DNA from: Streptomyces sp. NBC_01478
GTDB lineage: Bacteria; Actinomycetota; Actinomycetes; Streptomycetales; Streptomycetaceae
Assembly (NCBI RefSeq): GCF_036227225.1
Contig: NZ_CP109444.1
Coordinates: 8,413,501-8,477,500 of the forward strand
DNA: 64,000 bases
Direction: 5' to 3'
Shown here: in pieces, positions 1 to 7,981 of the stretch
Layout: each line of letters begins with the position of its first letter
Position numbering within the stretch: the stretch's first letter is position 1
Notes under the pieces: generated by a model
Told to the model about the DNA's origin: nothing
Database searches by the model: none
The model's input: the letters and a program-made list of their open reading frames with translations, nothing else
Program-made: the position numbers and the translations under genes

Positions 1-136
1 TGCCGCACAGATCCTTCGGTAGGGCGTACTCGCGTGTGGGGGACGGCGAAGAGCAAGAAGCCGTTGCCACGACGAGGAGCGCCGCTCCGAAGGCGACAGC
101 GGCGTGACGTCGTCCGCTGCCCGAGAGTCCCTGCAT
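1..136 (-). CDS. Lipoprotein, N-terminal part (runs off window)
   Basis: The first 45 codons are visible, starting at the ATG at 136 on the minus strand. The N-terminus is basic (SGSGRRH), then a hydrophobic stretch leads to an ATASCSS motif that fits a lipobox with Cys near residue 28. A Ser/Pro-rich linker and an LCG motif follow. The intact lipoprotein at 3306-4034 likewise has a CG motif after a Ser-rich linker, so I read this as its paralogue. It lies 63 bp downstream of the large helical protein and would be the last gene of the left copy of a duplicated three-gene cassette. It should be exported and anchored on the outer face of the membrane. Function is unknown; the lipoprotein call is moderately sure. 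Confidence 0.6.
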   Translation of the reverse strand, partial: MQGLSGSGRRHAAVAFGAALLVVATASCSSPSPTREYALPKDLCG

Positions 137-199
137 CGCGTTGTCCAATACCGTTGGTGATTCTGCCTGTGGGTGGGGGAGTCGTGGATCGGTCACGGA

Positions 200-2518
200 T
201 CAGTCAGGGATCTCGGTGTCCATGTCCTTGGCCATCGCGTGAATGTCGGTGTTCGCGTCGTTGAAGCCGGTCGCGGTGCCTTCGCTCACCCAAGTGTCGA
301 TCTTGTCCGTGTAGTTGGCGTGGTGGGCCTTGGCCGCCTCGCTGGCCGCCAGGTAGTTCACGCTGGTCGTCGTGTCCTTCACGGTCTCCCAACGTGTCGC
401 GATGTCACTGCCCACCTCTGAACGGTATTGCCCGGATTCATCCTTGTAGAAGTCCTCCAGCACCACTGACGTCACGGTTCCCGCGACGCCGCCGACCGCG
501 GCACCGACCACGGGGCTGGCGATGAAGCTCGTACCGATGCCGACTCCGGTGCCGACAACGCCGGAGATCGTGTTCTTCTTCTGATTCACGGCGTTGTCGA
601 AATCGCCGTCCTTCTCGTTGGCCGGGCCGAGGACGGCTTCCTGTCGCCCTTGCGCGAGGAGACCGCTGAACTCTCCGGACTTGCGCGAGATGCTCGTGAT
701 CGTGTCCTGCGCGTCGTGCGGGTAACGATGCGCGTCGGGAAGGTCCGGGTTCAGGTGGTAGTCCATCAAGCTGGCCGTATAAGCCTTTTCACCCACGCTC
801 AGAGCGCTGTAGCCCTCGGGATTCTGGCTGACGGTGACGAGGAATCGGGTCACGGCACTGTGGTCCAGCTTCGCGTCCTCACCGGCGAGCGGGAACAACA
901 GGTTCCACCCGGATTTTCCGTCCCTCACCTCCGGGCCGTCGGCCATCGCCCGGTGGATGTCGGGAAGGTACTCGGATCCGATCTGGCCGATGCTGTCCGA
1001 CATGTAGGAGTGGTCCTTCAGCCGACCGGGGTCGTCGGCAATGGAGTTGACGATCTCCCTCATCAGACCGGCCTGTGCCGCGGTATGGGCCGATGTGTTG
1101 TCCGCATTGGGAATCTCGCCGGCCGGATGCCCCGTGGTGGCCGCCTCCAACGCCTGGGCCAGGTTGTTCTGGCCGGTGTGGATGTCCTCGCCGTGGAGGT
1201 CCACCTCCTGGGGCCAGTCCCTTTCCTCGAACAGGTACTGGAAGTTGGACAGCGTGACCTTGCCCTTGTAGTCGTTCTCGTCGTCCGAGTCCCGCTCGAA
1301 GGGGTTGTCCGGGTCGTCCTTCGAGACGTACTCCTGGTTGAAGAACGAGGTAGCGGCGTCAGGGCTGTTGGAGAGGCCCTTGAGGTACCCGGTGAGCGGA
1401 TCGGAGCCGCTGTCGTCCCCGATGCGGTTCAGCCAGGGATCTCCGCCCATGAGCTGCCAGAACCCGTTGCGGTGCGCGCCGTTGCCGGTGAGCTTGCGCT
1501 CGGTTTCCATGAGCTTGGTGCCGTAGTCCTCCAGGAACCGGTCGTCGTAGTCACCGGCCCGCATGAGGTTGCTCATGACCTGGAAGCCCATGGGGCCACC
1601 GCGGTCGCCGTACAGCGGCTTGTCGCCGATGTCGATCATCGTGCGCTTCCAGTCGGCCATCGCCGCCGAGTCGCTCTGCGACGCGTGGGCCAGCGTCATG
1701 CTCAAGTTGCGCTGCAGATCGTCGAATTGATCGAGCCGCTCGTGGCCGAGTTCGTAGTTACCCCTGTTGGCGTCCGTGATCCCGGTCCAGAACTCCAGGG
1801 TCTTCTGCGGCCCGAGACGCGTGGCGAACCGCTCCGCGAAGAGTTCGTCGTTGCCGTACTTCTTGAGCCCGGCGTTGAGCCGGTCGAAGTCCGCGACCGT
1901 CAGATCGTCGGGGTTCTTCTTCGCGAGCTCGGCCAGCTCGTCGGCTTCCTTGACGGCCGCGGCGGCGTCGTCCCGGTTGGCGTAGGCGGCATCCGTGAAG
2001 CCCAACCGGCTCTGATCCGCGATGGCTTGGAGGACGGTCCGGGCCGTGTCGTCGCTCTCGGTCGCCTTGTCCAGAATCCCCTGGAGCTGATCCCGGAGCG
2101 CGGTGATCTCGGTCGCGTTGTCCTTGTCCCCCTGGGCGCGGCCCTCCGGGGGAATATTCGTGGTGACCGTGAAACCGCCGTCGTAGCCGATGACCGTGAG
2201 GCTCTTCTTGCGGCCGCCCTCGATGGCATCGACCAACTGCCCGTGGTAGCCCTTCAGTTCGTCCCGGGTGTCGCTGAGGATGTTGTGAATCGACTTGGCC
2301 TGGGTGTGGGCGTCGGCGAATTCACCGGCGGTCTTCCCGATGAACTCCTTGGACACCTTGGCGTTCACACCGGCCCAGTCGGCCTTGTTGGCAGCCTGGT
2401 GAAGGCCGTCCTCGGCGTCCTTCTTGAGTTCCTCGAGGTGCCCGACGAGCGTCGACCAGTCGGTGACGGCGTCGTCGAGCAGTTTGAAATTCGCGTCACG
2501 AAGAGCGTCGAGCTGCAT
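200..2518 (-). CDS. Large helical T7SS-linked protein with N-terminal WXG-like hairpin
   Basis: 772 aa, ATG start at 2518. Residues 1-110 are helical with a DWAG (W-x-G) turn between two amphipathic helices, as in WXG100/LXG proteins. The long middle part is charged and Asp-rich, with no enzyme motif that I recognise. Near residues 670-705 there is a Gly/Val/Ala-rich hydrophobic stretch (VVGTGVGIGTSFIASPVVGA) that could insert in a membrane. The overall architecture resembles an actinobacterial protein family that I recall as DUF6571, named from memory. A frameshifted paralogue lies at 4038-6399. Each copy is preceded by a small helical protein and followed by a lipoprotein, close to T7SS genes, so I infer a T7SS substrate or partner. 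No toxin domain is visible. Confidence 0.7.
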   Translation of the reverse strand: MQLDALRDANFKLLDDAVTDWSTLVGHLEELKKDAEDGLHQAANKADWAGVNAKVSKEFIGKTAGEFADAHTQAKSIHNILSDTRDELKGYHGQLVDAIEGGRKKSLTVIGYDGGFTVTTNIPPEGRAQGDKDNATEITALRDQLQGILDKATESDDTARTVLQAIADQSRLGFTDAAYANRDDAAAAVKEADELAELAKKNPDDLTVADFDRLNAGLKKYGNDELFAERFATRLGPQKTLEFWTGITDANRGNYELGHERLDQFDDLQRNLSMTLAHASQSDSAAMADWKRTMIDIGDKPLYGDRGGPMGFQVMSNLMRAGDYDDRFLEDYGTKLMETERKLTGNGAHRNGFWQLMGGDPWLNRIGDDSGSDPLTGYLKGLSNSPDAATSFFNQEYVSKDDPDNPFERDSDDENDYKGKVTLSNFQYLFEERDWPQEVDLHGEDIHTGQNNLAQALEAATTGHPAGEIPNADNTSAHTAAQAGLMREIVNSIADDPGRLKDHSYMSDSIGQIGSEYLPDIHRAMADGPEVRDGKSGWNLLFPLAGEDAKLDHSAVTRFLVTVSQNPEGYSALSVGEKAYTASLMDYHLNPDLPDAHRYPHDAQDTITSISRKSGEFSGLLAQGRQEAVLGPANEKDGDFDNAVNQKKNTISGVVGTGVGIGTSFIASPVVGAAVGGVAGTVTSVVLEDFYKDESGQYRSEVGSDIATRWETVKDTTTSVNYLAASEAAKAHHANYTDKIDTWVSEGTATGFNDANTDIHAMAKDMDTEIPD

Positions 2519-2531
2519 GGGTGTGTGTCCT

Positions 2532-2590
2532 TGGAGGAGGCGAGAGAAGCGAGGAGGTCAGAAGCGAGGAAGCGAGGAAGTGAGGAAGCG
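2532..2590. repeat. Short purine-rich direct repeats (GAGGAAGC type)
   Basis: The gap between the small and large cassette genes holds at least four imperfect copies of an 8-10 base unit (gaagcgagga, gaggaagc). The right-hand cassette lacks this insert: there the two genes touch (TGATG at 6399). The array therefore probably expanded after duplication and uncouples the two genes here. Confidence 0.55.
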
Positions 2591-2650
2591 GGTACGGAAT
2601 CGGCGCCGCTGTCCGGTGGCGCGGCTGAGCCGCTGTCCGCCCGGCCGCCA

Positions 2651-3172
2651 CTACCCCTTCTCGTCCTTCTTGTCCTTGTCTCCGTAATAGACGGGATTCT
2701 TCTCGCCCGGCAGGCCGACCCGTTCGTCGAAGCCGGCGTCCAGCGTGTCGATGCTGCTCATCTGCCGCTGGATATAGCCCTCGTCACCGGCGTGCAGCTT
2801 CGTCGTGGTGTGCATGTGGTTGGAGATCTGCGCGCACGCGTCCATCAGGGACTTGAGCTGCTCCTCCCACCGGGTCGACACATGCTGGAGCCCGGCACCG
2901 AGCGCGAACCCCTGCTTCGACAGGTCGCCGGCCGCGGAGTCACTGCTGGGCACGGCGACGCGGGCCTTGTCCCACAACTGGTTGTAGAGGGAGTTCGCGG
3001 CACTCCCGATCTTGGCCAGGTCCTTCTGCCCGACCCGGAGATCGCCGTACTCGCTCGGCAGCACATAGGGTCCGTACGTCCCGCCGCCACCGTCTACATG
3101 GTTCAACCGCATGGCAGGCGACTGCCGATCGGCCGCCTGAGCCTTGAGCTGCTCCCACTCTTCCCACGCCAT
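2651..3172 (-). CDS. Small helical protein, partner of the large cassette protein
   Basis: 173 aa from the ATG at 3172 (MAWEEWEQLK). I chose it because a purine-rich ribosome site (GGGGGAAGGG) lies 8-10 bases upstream and because the paralogue aligns from the same codon. The sequence predicts several amphipathic helices, including GDLRVGQKDLAKIGSAANSL and LKSLMDACAQISNHM, and an acidic tail. There is no signal peptide and no canonical WXG turn. The size and helical character suit an ESX-like chaperone or partner of the large protein encoded 132 bp downstream. Function is inferred from context only. Confidence 0.65.
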   Translation of the reverse strand: MAWEEWEQLKAQAADRQSPAMRLNHVDGGGGTYGPYVLPSEYGDLRVGQKDLAKIGSAANSLYNQLWDKARVAVPSSDSAAGDLSKQGFALGAGLQHVSTRWEEQLKSLMDACAQISNHMHTTTKLHAGDEGYIQRQMSSIDTLDAGFDERVGLPGEKNPVYYGDKDKKDEKG

Positions 3173-3212
3173 GGACGGACCCTTCCCCCGTGTGCTCGAC
3201 ACCTGATCTCCG

Positions 3213-3227
3213 GTCAAGCTAGCAACC
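3213..3227 (-). promoter_or_regulatory. Motif shared by both cassette promoters
   Basis: On the minus strand this reads GGTTGCTAGCTTGAC, about 40-55 bases before the start of the small cassette gene. The same 15-mer, apart from its two central bases, occurs upstream of the other copy (6953-6967). It may be a promoter or operator element conserved through the duplication. I could not fit a clean -35/-10 pair in both copies. Confidence 0.4.
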
Positions 3228-3305
3228 CGCCCCGGGTAAAGTCCTGGTCAGGTCCGCAATGCGGTGATTGTCGGGGTGTGAAGTTTCGGGGAAGACGCCG
3301 CGGGT

Positions 3306-4034
3306 TCAGGTGACCTTCTTCAAGTCGCCCAAGGCCGCGGGGAGTCTGCTCTCCGTGAGGCAGTTCATCTGCTGGGCGAGCTTGACGGCGGCCCCGTACG
3401 CGATACGGGTGAGGTCCTCAGGGGCTTGGGCATCGTGGTTCCGGTCGAGCTTGTACGTCGCGATGACCACGGAGATCGCCGTGTTCTTCTCGCGTCCTGG
3501 ACCCACGGGGCAGCGGAAGTCGAGCAGCGAGGTGTCGGACGCCGCGCTCGCGTACGGCGCACTCGCGTCTCTCCCGCCGTCGCCCACGATGTCGAAAACG
3601 GTCCAGCCGTTGGTGCTTTTCCAGGTGTGGTCCGCGGCCCTGAGCTTGATCCACTGGGCGGAGACGGTCAGTTGACCTCCGGTGAGGTCGTCCGTGGCGA
3701 CCGGCAGGCAGAGGTCGAACTCCTTGCCCCGGTGTTCGAAGGAGGTATTGCCGAGCAGTTTCTGCTTCGCCTCGGAGAGGCTCCTGACCTTCTCGTCCAG
3801 AGTGAGCGAGGACTCGGTGAAGTGCTTGGAGTCGGTGAGCCTCTCCAGCGCGGACGCCGGCTCGCCGTTCAGCAAGGAGCCGCACACCTGCGATGCCGCC
3901 CGGCTCTTGCTCGAAGAGCTCGATTCACCCGTCGGGGTCGGCTTCGGATCCGACTTCGACGAGCAGCCGCAGAGCGCGACCGCGAGGACGGCGACCGCCG
4001 TCGCGAGCGCTGACTTCGAGAGGGGGAAGGTCAT
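3306..4034 (-). CDS. Secreted lipoprotein of the right-hand cassette
   Basis: 242 aa with a clear lipoprotein signal peptide: short N-region with Lys7, hydrophobic core (ALATAVAVLAVAL) and lipobox LCGC with Cys near residue 24, then a Ser/Pro/Thr linker. The mature domain of about 190 residues has three further Cys (VCGSLL, DLCLP, MNCLTE), which could form disulfides. Size and layout recall DUF3558-type actinobacterial lipoproteins, but I cannot assign a family. It starts 3 bp after the stop of the frameshifted large gene, so the two were probably co-translated. Confidence 0.7.
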   Translation of the reverse strand: MTFPLSKSALATAVAVLAVALCGCSSKSDPKPTPTGESSSSSKSRAASQVCGSLLNGEPASALERLTDSKHFTESSLTLDEKVRSLSEAKQKLLGNTSFEHRGKEFDLCLPVATDDLTGGQLTVSAQWIKLRAADHTWKSTNGWTVFDIVGDGGRDASAPYASAASDTSLLDFRCPVGPGREKNTAISVVIATYKLDRNHDAQAPEDLTRIAYGAAVKLAQQMNCLTESRLPAALGDLKKVT

Positions 4035-4037
4035 GGT

Positions 4038-6399
4038 TCAGCCTTCGGAGGAGGGGAGCTGGCCGACGTCTTCCTGGAGCTGGCTTCCGCTGCTGTAGCC
4101 GTCCTGGTGTGCGCTGACCAACGCGTTGCTGAGCGTCTGATACGTGTCTCTGGTCCAACGGGAATCATGGTCGGCCCTGTTGAGCACCGTGTACGCCGGC
4201 TGCATCGAGGCCTTGAAACCGTGCTCGTAGACCTGGTTCCCCTCGGCGTGGTACTGCTCGGAATTGTCCCTGTGCTGCGCCTCGGTGTACGCGTCCAGGT
4301 TCTTCTCGATCAGCGTGCCCGTCACTTCGCTGGTCTGATCGCCGACGATGGGGATCACCGTGGCGGCGAGACCGGTCTCCGCCTCGGGCACGAGCGAGAA
4401 CATCCCGCCGGTGACCGCGCCGACGACCATCTTCTGGCGGTCCATGCGGGCGTCGATCGCCTTGTTGTACGCCTCGTCCATGGCCTGCCCATGAGCCTTG
4501 ATCTGCTCGGCGCGGGCCCTGTCGAGCGTGCCCTGGACCTCGGCTCCCGTACGCACCGCGGTCTCGGCCTGGACGCTGTGCACATGGCCCTGCGCGTCGA
4601 CCGTCGGCGGGTGCGCGTCGACCGGGGAGGTGCTGTACACCTGCTGGGCCTGGCCCACTTCGGTGTACGCGAGCGGATCCTGCCCCAGCGTGCTCAGGAA
4701 CTTGGTGACCCCGAGACCCTTGGCGTCGAAGTGCGCACGCTCGCCGAGTGAGCTGCGGCCCCCGTTGTCCATGGCGTAGAGGGACTTGTCGGCGTCGTGG
4801 TCCATGGCCCAGTCGATGTCGTCGATGTACGCGGCCCCGATCTTCCCGAGGCTGTCCGAGATGCCCTGCTGCTTGTGCATCAACTGCGCACCGCTGAGGC
4901 CGACTTGGTCGTGTCCCTGGTACTCGGCGTCCCGCCCGTACAGCGCGACCACCTTCTCGGCGACCCTGGCCGTGTCCGCGTCGCGGTGCAGCGCGGGCGG
5001 ATGCGCGTCGTACGGCGCCCCGGTCGTCGCGGACTCCAGCGCGTGCCCGAGCGAGTCGTACCCCGCGACGGTCTTCGCGTGTTCGCCCACGGAGTCCTCG
5101 GGCCACTCGCGCTTGTCGGTCAGGTAGTCGAAGTTGTCGCCCTCGTTGAAGAACTGCGTCGAAGCGTCCGAGTTGTGGCCCAGCGCCTCCATGAACCCGG
5201 TCATCGGGTCCCGCCCGGCGTCGTCGGCGTCGCCGTAGTGGAGCTGCTCCCACTGGCCCGAGTGGTCCCAGAAGAGCACGTCCTTGCGGGTGACGCGGCG
5301 CTGGAGGCCGCCGTACTCGTCCGAGGTGTGCGACTTCTCGTAGGCGATGAGGTGGTCGCCGTAGTCGTGGAGGAAGTCGGTCCGGTACTCCCCGTTGCGC
5401 ATCAGGTTGCTCATCGCCTGGAAGCCGTAGACGGGGTTCTCGCCGCCCGGGCGGACGTTCTGGCCGCCGAGGTCGATGACGTCGGTCTTCCACGTCCGCA
5501 TGGAGTCGCTGTCGGAGTGGCTGGCCGTGGCCAGTGCCATGCCGAGTTGCTTCTCGAAGCCTTCGACGAGCTTCATCCGTTCCTTCCGCGCGGCCGAAAG
5601 GCCTTCGCGGGAACGGGGGTTGACGGCGAACTGGGCGTCGTCGACCAGGCCCGAGGAACTCCATCGTCCTCTTGGCGCCCGCGTGGGTCGCGAACTCCTC
5701 GGCGAAGAGCGGGTCGTTCCTGTACTGGGCGAGCGTGGTGTTGAGCTCGTCGAGTTCGGTGTTGCTGACGTCGCCCGGGTCCTTGTCGAGGATCTTGGCC
5801 AGCTTGTCGGCGGCCGCCACGGCCTTCGCGGCGGAGTCGCGGTCCGTGTACGCGGCGTCGGAGAAGCCGTACTCGGCCTGGTCGATGAGGAGTTGGAGGA
5901 CCTTGGCGGCGCTGTTGTCGCTCTCGGTGGCCTTGCCGAGGATGTGCGCGATCTCCGTGCGGAGCGAGTCGATGTCCTGCTGGCTGGTGGTGTCGGTCCT
6001 GCCGCCGGGGTCGGATGCCCAGTCGGGGCGGGTGTTCTGGGTGACGACGAAGGTGCCGTCGCCGGTGTCGACCACGGTGACATGCTTCTTGCCGCAGCGG
6101 TCGATGGCGTCATTCAACTGAGCCTGATAGCCGACGAGTTCGCCGTGGGTGTCGCCGAGGATCCTGGCGATCGAGTCGGCCTGAGTGTGCGCGTCACCGA
6201 ACTCGGTCGCGGTCTTGTCCACGAACTCGCGGGTGACGGTGGCGTTGAGTCCCGCCCAATCGGCCTTGTCCGCCTTGGACTTGAGGTCGTCCTCGGCGCC
6301 CTTCTTGAGGTCGGCGAGGCTCTTGGTCATCTGCTGCCAGTCGGTGACCGCCTCGCCGAGCTGCTGGAAGGTGCCGTAACGGAGCGCGTCGAGGTCCAT
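4038..6399 (-). pseudogene. Second copy of the large helical protein, frameshifted
   Basis: The start at 6399 (MDLDALRYGTFQQL) aligns with the intact paralogue at 200-2518, including the DWAG turn. The frame holds to about residue 248 (AKRTMEF, position 5656), then homology continues in another frame from SGLVDDAQFAV (position 5654) to the stop at 4038. The full span is one base more than a multiple of three, so one extra base or two missing bases near 5652-5656 explains it. Downstream coding quality is good: the paralogous VMSNLMR region and the Gly/Ala stretch are retained. The break is therefore recent, or a sequencing error. The start overlaps the stop of the upstream gene (TGATG). Confidence 0.75.
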
Positions 6400-6860
6400 C
6401 AGTTCCGCCCGCTCCGGTGGTCGAAGCCGTCGTCGAGGGTGGAGATGCCGCTGATGGAGTCGGCGATGTAGACCTCGTCGCCGGCGTGCGCGCCCTTGGT
6501 GTAGTCGAGGTGGTTGGAGATGTGCGCGGTGGCGTCCAGGAGCGACTGGGTCTGTTCGGCCCAGCGTTCGGCGACGTGGTCGAGTGCGGCGCCGAGCGCG
6601 AAGCCCTGCTTCTTGAGGCCGTCGGCCGCGGTGCGGGAGGCGGTTCGTGCGTGGGTGCTGTAGTGGGTGAAGTCCTGGTGGAGCCGGTAGGCGGCGTCGC
6701 CGACCGCGGCCAAGTCCTTCTGGCTGACGCGCAGATCACCCTGCGGACTGTCCCCGCCGCCGCTCCCGCCCGGGTCCGCCGGCAGTTGGTTCAACTCCAT
6801 CTTCGCCGAGTGCCGCTCCGCCGCCCGGGCCTTGAACTGCTCCCACTCGTCCTACGCCAT
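6399..6860 (-). pseudogene. Second copy of the small helical protein, amber at codon 3
   Basis: Reading from the ATG at 6860 gives M-A-stop-D-E-W-E-Q-F-K, against M-A-W-E-E-W-E-Q-L-K in the intact copy. The third codon is TAG (6852-6854) where the paralogue has Trp. The rest of the frame is open to 6399 and aligns well (DLRVSQKDLA, KQGFALGAALDH, HAGDEVYI). Translation could restart at the ATG at 6800, giving 133 aa, but I see no good ribosome site there. The gene may be inactive, reduced, or intact with a base-call error. Confidence 0.7.
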
Positions 6861-7395
6861 GCGTGGATACCTCCCCGTTGCCGCCGTATTCCGTTATGCC
6901 CCGTAGTTTGCGCTTTGCCCAAGGAGCGTGCTCGCGGCGGGGCAAAGGTGGCGTCAACGTAGCAACCGGTTTGTCAGGCTCAGGTTTTGTAGTCGCAAAG
7001 ATCTTTCGATGTCGTGGGTGGGAGGTCTGGGGTGCCGGGCCGGCCCCACGGCCCCGCGGTTGCGCTGTCGTCCGTAGCCCGTAGCCCGTCGCTTGTCACT
7101 TGTCGAACGCCGCGATGGTGATGTCTGGTTCGTCGTGGCGGCGGACTGGCTGTGGGTGCGGTCGCGGGGGAAGCGGCGTACGGGAGTTGCCGGTGCCCGC
7201 GGTTCGTAGCGTGTGGAAATGTGATGAAGATCGTGAACCGTGACGTGTTCGAGGAGGTTGGGCGTGGTCACGGTTGGGCGGCCGGTGGATGGGTAACGCC
7301 ATCAGGGGCCGTGTGACCAGTGGGAGTCGAACCGGCGAATCGGGCAAACTGTGGCGTCCGGGCCGGTTGCGTAACTGAGTTAACACACAGCGCGG
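6861..7395. other. Divergent intergenic region without a supported gene
   Basis: Separates the minus-strand cassettes from the plus-strand T7SS genes. It holds the shared motif at 6953-6967 and a somewhat lower-GC stretch near 7200-7270. Small open frames on both strands lack ribosome sites and recognisable composition. A T-arm-like string near 7321-7335 does not fold into a tRNA. Confidence 0.5.
6953..6967 (-). promoter_or_regulatory. Motif shared by both cassette promoters (second copy)
   Basis: Minus-strand GGTTGCTACGTTGAC, 93-107 bases before the original start at 6860. It matches the element at 3213-3227 except for the two central bases. Confidence 0.4.
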
Positions 7396-7424
7396 TTGGA
7401 GCCCATGTACAGGTTGACTACAGT
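7396..7424 (+). promoter_or_regulatory. Candidate promoter of the plus-strand T7SS genes
   Basis: TTGGAG (7396-7401) and TACAGT (7419-7424) are separated by exactly 17 bases, resembling a principal sigma factor promoter. A start near 7431 would leave a leader of about 100 bases before the first gene. Confidence 0.4.
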
Positions 7425-7534
7425 GGTAAACGCGTTGTCAGGTGCGGCTCGGTTTGCGATCGTACGGTGAGCGGATGGGATCGGCGCGGCTTGGCCGCGG
7501 CCGATGGATGTACGGGGAAACGGGGAGGAGCGTC

Positions 7535-7981
7535 GTGCTTCCGGCAGACATGGTGGGGGGCGTGTCGGCTACCAGGGCGAAGGACCTGGAGGCGAGTAGC
7601 GAAGCGCTGACCGACTTCGTGAACCGGGTGGACAAGGTTCTGCGCGATCTCGAGGGGTCGGCGGGGAATCCGAAACGGGTGGGTGCGCAGACGGTCAGCG
7701 CGGGGTCGATCCACAGAGGTGGGCGTGGCGCCTTCCACGAGGCGGACGGCCTGTACGACGAGTACCACGCGGTCCACAACAAGCTCACCTCCCTGTCCAA
7801 GACGCTGCATCTGCAGATCGAGGCGATCGGTATCGCCGTGCAGGGTGCCAGGGGCACCTTCGACGGGGTGGAAGAGGATCAGCGTCGGCGGTTCTGGGAG
7901 ATCCAGACGGAGATCACGAGGATCAACAACGCCTCGGGTCCCGAGCGCACCAACACCGCCAACTCCGGGATGAGTGGGTGA
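7535..7981 (+). CDS. Helical T7SS-associated protein
   Basis: 148 aa from the GTG at 7535, chosen because GGGAGGAG lies 5-8 bases upstream; a longer frame to 7442 has no ribosome site. The product is a set of amphipathic helices without a signal peptide or WXG turn (MVGGVSATRAKDLEASSEAL, then KLTSLSKTLHLQIEAIGIAV). It resembles the short helical ESX-associated proteins (EspC-like) that accompany T7SS substrates. The stop overlaps the next start (GTGA at 7978-7981), so the pair is translationally coupled and the product is probably a partner or chaperone of the 607-aa protein. The function is inferred. Confidence 0.65.
   Translation: MLPADMVGGVSATRAKDLEASSEALTDFVNRVDKVLRDLEGSAGNPKRVGAQTVSAGSIHRGGRGAFHEADGLYDEYHAVHNKLTSLSKTLHLQIEAIGIAVQGARGTFDGVEEDQRRRFWEIQTEITRINNASGPERTNTANSGMSG

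Noticed and set aside
650..3313. 887-residue plus-strand frame across the left cassette
   Set aside because: Antisense to two genes with paralogue support; composition is Val/Gly/Arg-rich shadow type.
6852..6854. Amber codons as evidence of recoding (pyrrolysine or a reassigned TAG)
   Set aside because: Several normal genes here end in TAG and no supporting tRNA or enzyme genes are in the window; kept only as an error/decay finding.
7311..7385. tRNA-like string (gggagtcgaacc, complement of a T arm)
   Set aside because: The presumed T stem does not pair and no anticodon stem or acceptor could be built on the minus strand.
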